Shown here piece by piece: positions 25,218 through 33,337 of a stretch of DNA of 64,000 nucleotides. The translations under genes were made by a program, and so were the position numbers. How positions within the stretch are numbered: the stretch's first letter is position 1; the number at the start of each line of letters is the position of its first letter. The notes beneath the pieces are model-generated. The model was given only the letters and a program-made list of their open reading frames with translations, was not told where the DNA came from and ran no database searches. This DNA is from CAZKCI01 sp964584165 (lineage in GTDB: Bacteria > Auribacterota > Erginobacteria > Erginobacterales > CAZKCI01), in NCBI GenBank assembly GCA_964584165.1, contig CAZOYW010000005.1, positions 1-64,000 of the forward strand. Reading direction: 5' to 3'.

Positions 25218-26525
25218 ATGACGGATCATCCTGCCCTCAATAATTTGCGGCGCAAATTATCGAAATGGAACCGGGATAACTTCCTCCTTCACTCCGCGAT
25301 CACGCTGGCCGGGACCAAGCTCGGCGACGCCTTCAACCTCCTCTACCGCCTGGCCATGGCCCGCCTCCTCTCGGTGGAGGAGTACGGCGCCTTCAACGCC
25401 CTCATCTCCTTTTTAGCCGTGGCGGTCCAGTTTCTCTCTCCCTTCCAGCCCGCCTTCACCCGCTTCATCGCCGAGCGGGTGAGCCTTAAAGACTATGGGG
25501 GTGCCCGCTCCTTGATCCGCCGCTCCCAGTCCCGCCTCCTCCTCTTCGCCGCTCTGATCCTCATCCTCTTCTGGGCCGCCTCCGCGCCGCTCTCCGCCTT
25601 CTTCCGCCTGGAGAAGGCCGGCTACGTGTCGGTGGTGGGCCTCCTCCTCGCTCTTTCCATCGCCGCCGCCGTGCCCTCCGGCGTCCTCCAGGGGACCCAG
25701 CAGTTCGTCGCCCTCTCGGCCATCGCCGCCGTCGCGCCGCTTTCCAAGCTGGTCCTGGGGACGGCCCTGGTCCTGGCCGGGGCGGGGATCTTCGGCGCCC
25801 TCTCCGGCTTCGTCGCCGGCGCTCTCCTCATCCTCGCCGCCGCCGCGATCGTCATGGCGCGCCGGGCCGCCCGCTGGCCGCCCGCCCCCGCTTCCGCGCC
25901 GGAGGAGAGCCTTGTCCCGGTCCTGAAATACTGCGTCCCCACCAGCGTCGTCCTCGGCTCCTTCTGGGCGCTGACCTCGCTCGACGTCTTCCTGGTCAAG
26001 CGCTTCTTCACGCCCGAGGAGGCGGGCTGCTACTCGCTCGCCCAGATGGTCGGGATGATCATCCTCTTCCTCCCGGGAGCGATCTCGACTGTGGTCTTCC
26101 CCAAGGCCACCTCCGCCCGCGCCCGGCGGGAGCCCTCCGCCCATCTCCTCCGCAAGGGGCTCCTGATCGCGGGCGCGATCTGCTCCGTCTGCACCGCCGC
26201 CTGCGCCCTCTTCCCGGCGGCGACGATGACCGTCCTGTCCGGGCGGGCGCCGCCGCGCTCCCTTCCCCTGGTCGGCCTCTTCGCCCTGGCCATGAGCTTC
26301 TACTCCCTCGCCAGCATCACCCTGATGTACCACCTGGCCGTCCGGCGGACGGCGGTAGCCGTCCCCGTCCTCCTTCTCGCCGCCGCCGAGGCGGCGGCGG
26401 TCTGGTTCCACCACCCCTCGCTGGCGGCGGTGGTGAGGATCGTCGCCGCCTTCGCGGTGCTAACCTTCGGGGCTTCCCTGGCCATGCTGAAGCTGCCGCA
26501 GTCCGACCGGTCGGACCAGCCTTAG
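25218..26525 (+). CDS. Polysaccharide flippase (Wzx/MOP superfamily)
   Basis: A 435-residue membrane protein with about 12 hydrophobic segments. It opens with a family-like TLAGTKLGDAFNLLYRLAMAR and LLSVEEYGAFNAL, where the EEYG motif is typical of oligosaccharide flippases. Such proteins turn lipid-linked sugars to the outer face of the inner membrane. A perfect 9-bp palindrome with a 3-nt loop (25240-25260) encodes part of the N-terminus, NNLRRKLS. The last residues (QSDRSDQP) come from the TCCGACCGGTCGGACC word found elsewhere. It lies downstream of the radical SAM gene with a 12-base gap. Confidence 0.85.
   Translation: MTDHPALNNLRRKLSKWNRDNFLLHSAITLAGTKLGDAFNLLYRLAMARLLSVEEYGAFNALISFLAVAVQFLSPFQPAFTRFIAERVSLKDYGGARSLIRRSQSRLLLFAALILILFWAASAPLSAFFRLEKAGYVSVVGLLLALSIAAAVPSGVLQGTQQFVALSAIAAVAPLSKLVLGTALVLAGAGIFGALSGFVAGALLILAAAAIVMARRAARWPPAPASAPEESLVPVLKYCVPTSVVLGSFWALTSLDVFLVKRFFTPEEAGCYSLAQMVGMIILFLPGAISTVVFPKATSARARREPSAHLLRKGLLIAGAICSVCTAACALFPAATMTVLSGRAPPRSLPLVGLFALAMSFYSLASITLMYHLAVRRTAVAVPVLLLAAAEAAAVWFHHPSLAAVVRIVAAFAVLTFGASLAMLKLPQSDRSDQP
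25240..25260. repeat. Perfect palindrome ATAATTTGC-GGC-GCAAATTAT in the flippase 5' end
   Basis: Stem of 9 bp and loop of 3 nt, about 20 bases into the coding sequence. It resembles in form the thrS leader hairpin at 114-138 (11-bp stem, 3-nt loop, A/T outer and G/C inner). It could slow early translation; that is inference. Confidence 0.6.
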
Positions 26526-26545
26526 CCGAGAGGAGCGATCGAGAG

Positions 26546-26662
26546 TGCGCAAACCCCAGCTCTTCGCCGAAATGCAGGGCCTATTCATAAATCTCTGTCT
26601 GCCGCAATTTTAACCCGGCTTATTCGTGGAAGCCGTTGGTTTTCACGACTAAGCCGGGTTAA
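26546..26662 (+). repeat. Dispersed ~110-bp element, copy B
   Basis: This carries the same ordered blocks as copy A at 17321-17431: TGCGCAAAC, GAAATGCA-GGCCT-TTCATAA, GCAATT-TA-CCCGG, then a terminal hairpin. Here the hairpin arms are TTAACCCGGCTTATTCGTGG and its near complement ending CTAAGCCGGGTTAA. It fills the gap before the GT2 gene, ending six bases before its ATG. Confidence 0.75.
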
Positions 26663-26667
26663 CCGCC

Positions 26668-27486
26668 ATGGCCGCGCCCGATCTCTCCGTCGTCGTCACC
26701 ACCCGCAACGAGGAGAAGAACCTCGCCGCCTGCCTGGAATCCGTCCGCCGGCAGACCCTGCCCGCGGAGCGGATCGAGACGATCGTGGTCGACAACGCGT
26801 CCACCGACGCCACCCGGGAGATCGCGCGGCAATTCACCCCCCTGGTCCGGGAACGGGGGCCGGAGCGAAGCGCCCAACGCAACCTCGGGATCTCCCTCGC
26901 CCGAGGGAGATATGTCCTCTACCTCGACGCCGACATGCGGCTCTCCGAGCGGGTGGCCGAGGCGTGCGTCCGGGAGGGGGACCGCGGGGGGTGGGCGGGG
27001 ATCTACGTCCCGGAGATCGTGATCGGGCGGTCCTGGTGGTCCGAAGTGCGCGGATTCGAGCGCGGGTTCTACACCGGGACCTGCATCGACGCCGTCCGCT
27101 GCGTCCGTCGCGAGACCGCGCTCGCTGTGGGCCTCTTCGACGAATCCCTGAACGGCCCCGAGGACTGGGACTTCGACCGGAAAATCGCCTTGGCGGGGCC
27201 GACCGGGGTCCTCTCCGTCCCCCTCTACCACGACGAATCCGCCTTCGACCTGCGCCGCTACCTCGCGAAGAAGGCCTACTACAGCCGCGGTTTTGCGGCC
27301 TACCGTTCCAAGTGGGGGGAGGAAGATCCCATCATCCGTCGCCAGTTCGGCTTCTCCTATCGCTTCTGGGGGGTCTTCGTCGAAAAGGGCAAGTGGCGGC
27401 GCCTCCTCCGCCGGCCGGACCTCGCCCTGGGGATGTATTTTCTTCGCTTCCGGGTCGGTTTGTCCTATCTTCTTAAAAAAAGTTGA
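26668..27486 (+). CDS. Glycosyltransferase family 2
   Basis: A 272-residue GT-A fold enzyme: SVVVTTRNEEKNLAACLESV at the start, VVDNASTDATREIA as the nucleotide-sugar site, YLDADMRLSERV with the DxD-like DAD, and NGPEDWDFDRKI as the ED acceptor-side motif. No membrane helix is clear. It probably adds a sugar to the lipid-linked glycan made by the neighbours; donor and acceptor are unknown. Its TGA stop overlaps the next repeat (TTGATGGG). Confidence 0.88.
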   Translation: MAAPDLSVVVTTRNEEKNLAACLESVRRQTLPAERIETIVVDNASTDATREIARQFTPLVRERGPERSAQRNLGISLARGRYVLYLDADMRLSERVAEACVREGDRGGWAGIYVPEIVIGRSWWSEVRGFERGFYTGTCIDAVRCVRRETALAVGLFDESLNGPEDWDFDRKIALAGPTGVLSVPLYHDESAFDLRRYLAKKAYYSRGFAAYRSKWGEEDPIIRRQFGFSYRFWGVFVEKGKWRRLLRRPDLALGMYFLRFRVGLSYLLKKS

Positions 27487-27596
27487 TGGGTTAGGGTCAG
27501 GAAGTGGGACTGGTGGATGGGTCGGGTCGGTGGTGAGCCGGTCGCACTAGAAACCTGACCCATTTACCAAACCCACATCTTCTCCTTTACCCCTCG
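27485..27596. repeat. GATGGGTNAGGGT family inverted repeat, copy 3
   Basis: The left arm GATGGGTTAGGGTCAGGAAG plus TGGGACTGGTGGATGGG starts inside the stop codon of the GT2 gene. The right side has ACCTGACCCATTTACCAAAC and CCCACATCTTCTCC. The right arm is more degraded than in copies 1 and 4. Confidence 0.8.
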
Positions 27597-27653
27597 ACTT
27601 TTGTGGTCTGGGGGGCTCGGTGGGCATACAGCGCATTCCTCGCGGAGAAAGCA

Positions 27654-29399
27654 TTGAACGGGCAATACTACATCGGCCTCTCCATCGGCCACAACGCCAC
27701 CGCCGCCCTCCTCCGGGACGGGAAGGTCCTTGCCTGCGTCAGCGAGGAGCGTTTCAACCGGATCAAGAACTACGCCGGCTTTCCCGAGCGCGCGCTCCGG
27801 CATTTTCTCGAGGAGTATCGCCTCGCCCCCGACTCCATCGCCCGGGTCTCCACCAACTTCCTCTACCTGCCCCCCCAGCTGATGCCGGAGCGGATGGGCG
27901 CCGTCTCCCCGGCCTACCTGGCCCGGGAGCTTTTGCGGGCGGTCGGCGGCCGCGTCCGGCCGGTCGCCCGCCTGGAGGAGTCGCTCTACCGGTCCTATAT
28001 GCGGACCTTCGGCCGCCGCTTCGCCTCCCGCCAGCGGGCCAAGATCGCCCGCTTCCTCGGGGTGACGCCGGAGAAGGTCGTCTCCTGCGACCACCATGAG
28101 GCCCACGCCTACTCCGCCTACTTCGGTTCCCCCTTCCGGGGGCGGGACGCCCTGATCCTCACCCTCGACGGTGAGGGGGACTTCCACGCCGCCACCGTCT
28201 CGGTGGCCCGGGGGGAGAGGATCGAGCGGATCGCCGCCACCCCGATGTCGGCCTCGCTCGGGGTCCTCTACAGCGCCCTCACCCGCTATCTGGGGATGAC
28301 CCCGCTCGAGCACGAGTACAAGATCATGGGGCTCGCCCCCTACGCCCAGGAGAAGTATTTCCGCGGCCTCTACGCGGAGGTCCGCTCCCTCGTCCGGATC
28401 GATCCCGCCCGCCCGCTCACCTTCGCCTCCGCCTTCGACCTCCACCGGGCCGAGCCCTGGATGGAGAAGCATCTCCGGAGGATCCGCTTCGACGTCGTCG
28501 CCGGGGCCTTCCAGAAGGCGACGGAGGACCTGATCGCGGAGTGGGCGCTTTCCTGCGTCCGGGCGACCGGGATCCGGCGGGTCTGCTGCGCGGGCGGGGT
28601 CTTCATGAACGTCAAGGCGAACAAGCGGATCCTGGAGCTCGACGGGGTGGACGAGCTCTTCATCTTCCCCAGCTCGGGCGACGAATCGACCCCGATCGGG
28701 GCGGCCTACGCCTGGATCCGGAGGGACGGGGCAGGGGAGATCGCCCCGATCGCCGACGTCTACTGGGGGCCGGAAGCCTCCGAGGCGGAGATCGACCGGG
28801 CGCTCTCAGCCCTCCCGGCGGGGAGATATTGCGTCGAGCGGCCGCCGGCGCTCGCCGCCGCGGTCGCCCGCCTCCTCGCCGAGGGGAAGATCGTCGCCGT
28901 CCTCCGGGGGCGGATGGAGTTTGGCGCCCGGGCCTTGGGGAACCGCTCGATCCTGGCCGACCCCTCCGACCGGACCGTGGTCGAGCGGATCAACCAGGCG
29001 ATCAAGGGGCGGGACTTCTGGATGCCGTTTGCCGCCACCGTCCTCGAGGAGCGCTCCGACGACTACATCGTCAATCCCAAGCGGCACTACGCGCCCTACA
29101 TGATCCAGTCCTTCGACACCACCGCGCGGGCGCGCTCCGCTCTCGCCGCCGCCATCCATCCCTACGACAAGACTCTGCGCCCCCAGGTGCTCCGTAAGGA
29201 GTGGAACCCGCCCTACCACGCGATCATCTCCGAGTTCGAGAAGCTCTCCGGGATCGGCGCCGTGCTCAACACCTCCTTCAACCTCCACGGCTACCCGATC
29301 GTCATGACCGCGGCGGACGCCCTCCAGGTCCTGGCCGACTCCGGGCTGGAATACCTGGTCCTGGGCGACAGGTTGGTGTCGAAAGTGAAAAGCGGTTAA
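27654..29399 (+). CDS. Carbamoyltransferase of the NodU/CmcH family
   Basis: The 581-residue enzyme is of the type that transfers carbamoyl from carbamoyl phosphate to a sugar or other hydroxyl. The N-terminal Kae1-like domain shows YYIGLSIGHNATAALL, SEERFNRIKNYAGFPERAL, the metal-binding HHEAHAYSAYF and LTLDGEGDFHAATV. The C-terminal YrdC-like domain has GRMEFGARALGNRSILADP and FWMPFAATVLEE. I chose a TTG start because GGAGA lies five bases upstream and it opens at the conserved YYIGLSIGHN; a GTG 51 bases earlier lies in the repeat edge. Carbamoylation of a surface glycan or Nod-factor-like sugar is the likely role. Confidence 0.88.
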   Translation: MNGQYYIGLSIGHNATAALLRDGKVLACVSEERFNRIKNYAGFPERALRHFLEEYRLAPDSIARVSTNFLYLPPQLMPERMGAVSPAYLARELLRAVGGRVRPVARLEESLYRSYMRTFGRRFASRQRAKIARFLGVTPEKVVSCDHHEAHAYSAYFGSPFRGRDALILTLDGEGDFHAATVSVARGERIERIAATPMSASLGVLYSALTRYLGMTPLEHEYKIMGLAPYAQEKYFRGLYAEVRSLVRIDPARPLTFASAFDLHRAEPWMEKHLRRIRFDVVAGAFQKATEDLIAEWALSCVRATGIRRVCCAGGVFMNVKANKRILELDGVDELFIFPSSGDESTPIGAAYAWIRRDGAGEIAPIADVYWGPEASEAEIDRALSALPAGRYCVERPPALAAAVARLLAEGKIVAVLRGRMEFGARALGNRSILADPSDRTVVERINQAIKGRDFWMPFAATVLEERSDDYIVNPKRHYAPYMIQSFDTTARARSALAAAIHPYDKTLRPQVLRKEWNPPYHAIISEFEKLSGIGAVLNTSFNLHGYPIVMTAADALQVLADSGLEYLVLGDRLVSKVKSG

Positions 29400-29405
29400 A
29401 TCATT

Positions 29406-30584
29406 ATGAAAGTCGCCATCCTTGCCGACGAAATCGTCCCCGGTTCCGCACCCAAGATCCTCGGTCAGCCGATCCAGGGTCTCCGCCGGCTCGGCTACGA
29501 CGCCTCCGGCCTCGTCCTCGTCCGCAAGGAGGCGGAGACCCGCTACGCCGGCGTCTTCCGCCGCCACCTCGAGGGGGTCCCCCTCCGCTACCTCTTCGAG
29601 AACTTCCCGCCCTGGGTGCGGGCGCTAGACTTCAAGTTCCCCGGCTTCTCCTTTTTCTCCTCCCACCATCTCCTCGCCTACCCCTTCGCCCCCCGGCTGG
29701 TGGGGGAGGGGGAATACGACCTGATCGTCGCCCAATGCCAGTATTCCACCTTCACCGCCCGGGCCCTGAAGGCCCGCCGAGGCATCCCCTATCTCCTCCT
29801 GATGTGGGACCCCTCCCCCTACACGCTGGAGAAGGTCTACACCGGAACGCCCCTCCAGGCGCTCTTCCCGATCCTGAGACCGCTGACCCGCGCCCTCGAC
29901 CGTTTCGCCTTCCGGGAAGCGGAGGCCCTGATCGTTTCCGGACGCCTCCACCACGAACGCCTCCGGAAGGTCACCGACCGGCCGCTGGAGAATCTCTATC
30001 CGGGTTGCGTCGTCCCCGATTCCCATGTCCCTTTTTCCCGGAGGGAAAAAGCCGTGCTCACCTACGACCGCTGGGACATCGGCAACCGCCCGGAGCCCTT
30101 CCTCGACGTCCTCGAGGCCCTCGACCCCTCCGTCCGCCTGATCGTCGGCGGGTTCTGGCATCCCGCCCGACTCAAGGACGAGTTCACGGCCTCGCTCCGT
30201 CGCCGGGGCCTCAACGGGCGGGTCGAGCTCCTCGGCCCCTTCGACGAAGACGAGATCATCCGCCAGTGCTCCCGGGCTTATCTCCACCTCCATCTGAACG
30301 AGGAGGCCTTCGGGATGCAGACCCTGGAGGCGGCGGCCTGCGGAACGCCGATCGTCATCCCGGCGGGCTCCGGGGTGACCGATCTCTTCCGGGACGGCGT
30401 CCACGGTTTTTTCCCTCCGAAAAACCGCTTGCCCGAGACGGTCGAGCGTGTAAAATCGCTCCTTTCCGATCCCGCCCGCGCCGAGGCGATGGGCCGGGCG
30501 GCCCGCGAGGAGGCGAGAAAGCACGACTGGGACGCCCACGCCCGGAGGCTGGCGGAGATCATCGAAAAGTACCGCCGTAGATAA
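29406..30584 (+). CDS. Glycosyltransferase family 4-like (GT-B)
   Basis: A 392-residue GT-B fold protein. The C-terminal donor-binding domain has VRLIVGGFWHPARL, RVELLGPFDEDEI and the EX7E motif region NEEAFGMQTLEAAACGTPIV, which marks retaining GT4-type enzymes. The N-terminal half (KVAILADEIVPGSAPKILGQ) is the acceptor domain. It begins seven bases after the carbamoyltransferase, so the two are probably co-transcribed. A TTGCCC-N16-TAAAAT pair inside its 3' end (30429-30456) could be a promoter for downstream genes; this is weak. Confidence 0.85.
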   Translation: MKVAILADEIVPGSAPKILGQPIQGLRRLGYDASGLVLVRKEAETRYAGVFRRHLEGVPLRYLFENFPPWVRALDFKFPGFSFFSSHHLLAYPFAPRLVGEGEYDLIVAQCQYSTFTARALKARRGIPYLLLMWDPSPYTLEKVYTGTPLQALFPILRPLTRALDRFAFREAEALIVSGRLHHERLRKVTDRPLENLYPGCVVPDSHVPFSRREKAVLTYDRWDIGNRPEPFLDVLEALDPSVRLIVGGFWHPARLKDEFTASLRRRGLNGRVELLGPFDEDEIIRQCSRAYLHLHLNEEAFGMQTLEAAACGTPIVIPAGSGVTDLFRDGVHGFFPPKNRLPETVERVKSLLSDPARAEAMGRAAREEARKHDWDAHARRLAEIIEKYRRR

Positions 30585-30598
30585 CGCCTGTCTCCGTT

Positions 30599-30702
30599 GT
30601 GAGAGGGACATTCCTGCTTGCCCCGACTGCTTTTGTCGGAGGCCCGATCCTCTTTTGGGACATGCATCGCGACAAGAATGCCGCTCCTACAGCATTGCAG
30701 AG
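30599..30702. repeat. GTGGGAGGGGC-type inverted repeat, diverged copy
   Basis: GTGAGAGGGACATTCCTGC at the left and GCGACAAGAATGCCGCTCCT with ACAG at the right match the ends of the clearer copies at 44916, 49935 and 55890. An inner CCGACTGCTTTTGTCGG palindrome (30622-30638) lies in the left half. Confidence 0.65.
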
Positions 30703-30740
30703 AGAGCTTCGCGAACGGAAAATAGAAAAGAGGGACTGCT

Positions 30741-31757
30741 ATGGATTGGAAGAAACAGAAGGTTCTGGTCACCGGCGGCGCCTCCTTCATCGGAAGTCAC
30801 TTGGTGGACGCTCTCCTCGCTCGGGGGGCTCACGTCCGGGTGGCGGACGACCTGACGAGCGGGAAGATCGAGAATATCCGCGACCACGTCCGAAAAAAAA
30901 GAATCGAGTTCAGGAAGGCCGATCTGCGCGAGCCGGGTGTGGCCCGGAAGGCGATGCGGGGGATCGACACCGTCTTCCACCTCGCCGCCGCCCACGGCGG
31001 GAGGGGCTACGTCGACCTCCACCAGGCCGAGCCCGCCACCAACCTCTTCCTCGACGGGCTGGTCTTCTGGGAGGCCTACCGGGCCGGCGCGGAGAGGATC
31101 GTCTTCGCCTCCTCGGGCTGCGTCTATCCGAATTTTCTCCAGTCCGACACGACCAAGGAGATCTACCTGACCGAGGACCTGGTCAAGCCCCCCTACGACT
31201 CCGACAATATCTACGGCTGGGCCAAGCTGATGGGGGAACTCGCCCTGAAGGCCTTCCACCAGGAGTACGGGATGAAGACCGCCTCCTGCCGCTTCTTCAC
31301 CGTCTACGGCCCCCGGGGGGTGGAGAATCACGCCGTGATCGCGATGATCGCCCGCGCCTTCATCCGCCAGGACCCCTTCCTGGTCTGGGGGGACGGCACC
31401 CAGGTGAGGAACTGGACCTTCATCGAGGACATCGTCCGGGGGACGATCCTGGCCGCGGAGAAGATCTGCGACGGGACCGCGGTCAACCTGGGGACGATGG
31501 AGCGGATCCGCGTGATCGACGCGGTGAAGATGGTCATGGGCCTTTCCGGCCACTCGGCGAAGATCGCCTTCCAGAAGAACATGCCCACCGGTCCGCTCAA
31601 CCGGGTGGCCGACAACTCGCTGGCCAAGAAGCTCCTGGGATGGGAGCCCCGCGTCCTCTTCCGGGAAGGGCTCCGGCGGACCTACGACTGGTATGTCGCC
31701 ACCCATGAGCGGGCGGCGGTGAAGAAGGGGTTCGAGAAGAAACTCACCGAACGCTAG
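30741..31757 (+). CDS. NAD-dependent epimerase/dehydratase (extended SDR)
   Basis: A 338-residue nucleotide-sugar epimerase-like protein. The NAD site is VLVTGGASFIGSHLVDALL; the catalytic Ser/Tyr/Lys set appears as SSGCVYPNF and YGWAKLMGE. FHLAAAHGGRG and RFFTVYGPRG are typical of the extended SDR class near UDP-glucose 4-epimerase and GDP-mannose epimerases. The exact reaction cannot be fixed. With the dehydrogenase downstream it likely supplies modified sugars to the glycan pathway. A Shine-Dalgarno-like AGAGGGA lies before the ATG. Confidence 0.85.
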   Translation: MDWKKQKVLVTGGASFIGSHLVDALLARGAHVRVADDLTSGKIENIRDHVRKKRIEFRKADLREPGVARKAMRGIDTVFHLAAAHGGRGYVDLHQAEPATNLFLDGLVFWEAYRAGAERIVFASSGCVYPNFLQSDTTKEIYLTEDLVKPPYDSDNIYGWAKLMGELALKAFHQEYGMKTASCRFFTVYGPRGVENHAVIAMIARAFIRQDPFLVWGDGTQVRNWTFIEDIVRGTILAAEKICDGTAVNLGTMERIRVIDAVKMVMGLSGHSAKIAFQKNMPTGPLNRVADNSLAKKLLGWEPRVLFREGLRRTYDWYVATHERAAVKKGFEKKLTER

Positions 31758-31763
31758 CCGCTG

Positions 31764-31805
31764 ACGATAGGTCCTATAAGACCTATAGGTCCTATAGGAC
31801 CTATA
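31764..31805. repeat. Palindromic repeat of the word AGGTCCTATA
   Basis: GATAGGTCCTATAAGACCTA followed by TAGGTCCTATAGGACCTATA is a tandem palindrome filling the 59-bp gap between the epimerase and the dehydrogenase. Confidence 0.85.
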
Positions 31806-31816
31806 AACAAACTTCC

Positions 31817-33142
31817 ATGTCCGCCTCCATCCGCGCCATCTCCGTCGTCGGCCTGGGCAAGCTCGGCCTCTGCTCGGCCGCCTGCTTCGCCGACGGCGGC
31901 TACCGGGTCTGGGGGGTGGAGATCGACCCCAAGCGGGTGAAGATGATCAACGCCGGGGAGAACCCGGTCCGGGAGACGGGATTGAGCGATCTCCTCCGGA
32001 AGGTGCGCTCCCGCCTTAAGGCCACGACTGATTACGAAGAGGCGGTCCTCAACACCGACGCCACCTTCATCATCGTCTCCACGCCGAGCCAGAAGAGCGG
32101 CGCCTTCTCCAACGCGCAGGTGGAGGCGGCGCTCCGGGCGATCGCCCGCCCCCTCAAGTCCAAGACCTCCTACCACCTGATCGTGATCACCTCCACCGTG
32201 ATGCCGGGGACGACCGACGGCTGGGCGCGGCCCCTGCTCGAGAAGCTCACGGGGAAGAAGTGCGGCGTCGGCTTCGGGCTCGCCTATAACCCCGAGTTCA
32301 TCGCCCTGGGATCGGTCATCCGCGACTTCCAGAACCCCGATTTCCTCCTGATCGGAGAGTGCTCGAAGCGGGACGGCGAGATCCTCGAGGAGATCTACGG
32401 CCGGGTCTGCCGGAACGACCCCGCCTTCGCCCGCCTCGCGCCGATCGAGGCCGAGATCGCCAAGATCTGCCTCAACTGCTACGTCACCCTGAAGATCAGC
32501 TTCGCCAATGCGCTGGGCTCCATCTGCGAATCCGTCCCGGGAGCGGACGCGAACCGGATCCTCGCGGCGATCGGCCTGGACACGCGGATCGGGCGCAAAT
32601 ACTTCCGTTCCGGCCTGGGTTTCGGCGGCCCCTGCTTCCCCCGCGACAACCGCGCCTTCTCCGCCTTCGCCCGCTTGGCGGGGACGCGGGCGCGCCTCTC
32701 GGAGCTCGTCGACTCGATCAACGAGGAGCAGGCCGCGCGGATCGTGGACCTCGCCCTCGAGCGGGCCAAGAAGGGGGCGAAGGCGGCCGTCCTCGGCCTC
32801 TCCTACAAGCCGGAGACGCCGATCATCGAGGAGTCGCAGGCGGTGGAGATCGCCCGGCGGCTTAAGCGCGCGGGCTTAAGCGTCTCCGTCTACGACCCCC
32901 AGGCCCTGGAGAGCGCGCGGGCGGAGGAGGGGAAGGCCTTCGAATACGCCCAGTCCCTTCTCGACTGCCTCCGGGGCGCCTCCCTCTGCCTGATCACGAC
33001 CCCCTGGAAGGAGTTCCGCGAGATCGACCCGGTGGCGCTCAAGTCCGCGATGAAGACGCCGGTGATCATCGACTGCTGGCGGGTCCTGGAGGGAAAGGAC
33101 CTCTCGGGGATCGAGTATATCCCCCTGGGGACGGGGCGGTAG
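31817..33142 (+). CDS. UDP-glucose/GDP-mannose dehydrogenase family protein
   Basis: The 441-residue protein oxidises a nucleotide sugar to the uronic acid in two NAD-dependent steps. It has the N-terminal Rossmann fold (ISVVGLGKLGLCSAACFAD), a STPS loop, the conserved NPEFIALGS and the catalytic Cys in GFGGPCFPRDNRAF. The UDP-binding C-terminal domain contains VLGLSYKPETPIIEESQA. Lys at KICLNCYVTLKISFAN fits the central helix. Substrate (UDP-Glc, UDP-GlcNAc type or GDP-Man) is not resolved. It follows the epimerase, which fits a shared sugar route. Confidence 0.88.
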   Translation: MSASIRAISVVGLGKLGLCSAACFADGGYRVWGVEIDPKRVKMINAGENPVRETGLSDLLRKVRSRLKATTDYEEAVLNTDATFIIVSTPSQKSGAFSNAQVEAALRAIARPLKSKTSYHLIVITSTVMPGTTDGWARPLLEKLTGKKCGVGFGLAYNPEFIALGSVIRDFQNPDFLLIGECSKRDGEILEEIYGRVCRNDPAFARLAPIEAEIAKICLNCYVTLKISFANALGSICESVPGADANRILAAIGLDTRIGRKYFRSGLGFGGPCFPRDNRAFSAFARLAGTRARLSELVDSINEEQAARIVDLALERAKKGAKAAVLGLSYKPETPIIEESQAVEIARRLKRAGLSVSVYDPQALESARAEEGKAFEYAQSLLDCLRGASLCLITTPWKEFREIDPVALKSAMKTPVIIDCWRVLEGKDLSGIEYIPLGTGR

Positions 33143-33146
33143 CGCC

Positions 33147-33190
33147 TGATCGGACGGATCGGTCGGATTCGACCGATCTGACCGATCCGG
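33147..33190. repeat. GATCGGACGGATCGGTCGGA-type inverted repeat
   Basis: GATCGGACGGATCGGTCGGA is followed at once by TTCGACCGATCTGACCGATC. The same word family is found in coding DNA at 21830-21899 and 41221-41282. Confidence 0.8.
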
Positions 33191-33252
33191 CATTATCCTT
33201 TCGTCCTAGCGACCCCGAGCAAAGCGCGGGGGAGCGGTTGTCCATCGTCCTA

Positions 33253-33281
33253 GTCCCTTGCGCGCCCAGCGCGCAAGGGAC
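33253..33281. repeat. Perfect 13-bp hairpin in the gap before a glycosyltransferase
   Basis: GTCCCTTGCGCGC, loop CCA, GCGCGCAAGGGAC. It is not followed by a T-run, so an intrinsic terminator is not supported. Short 3-nt-loop hairpins of similar form occur at 114 and 25240. Confidence 0.7.
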
Positions 33282-33319
33282 GATCGTCCTTCAGTGGTGT
33301 ATTTCCCCGCTGCGCGTAG

Positions 33320-33325
33320 TAAAAT
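33320..33325 (+). promoter_or_regulatory. Possible -10 box TAAAAT
   Basis: TAAAAT lies 12 bases before the ATG of the following glycosyltransferase, which has no Shine-Dalgarno. The spacing resembles that at nadK. No good -35 box was found. Confidence 0.3.
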
Positions 33326-33337
33326 CCCCCTCCGCCC

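Noticed and set aside
26546..26662. Integron attC site
   Set aside because: The TTAAC...GTTAA ends are suggestive, but no integrase or cassette array is present and the inner blocks do not match attC layout.
33253..33281. Intrinsic terminator
   Set aside because: The 13-bp hairpin is perfect but is followed by CGATCGTCC, with no T-run.
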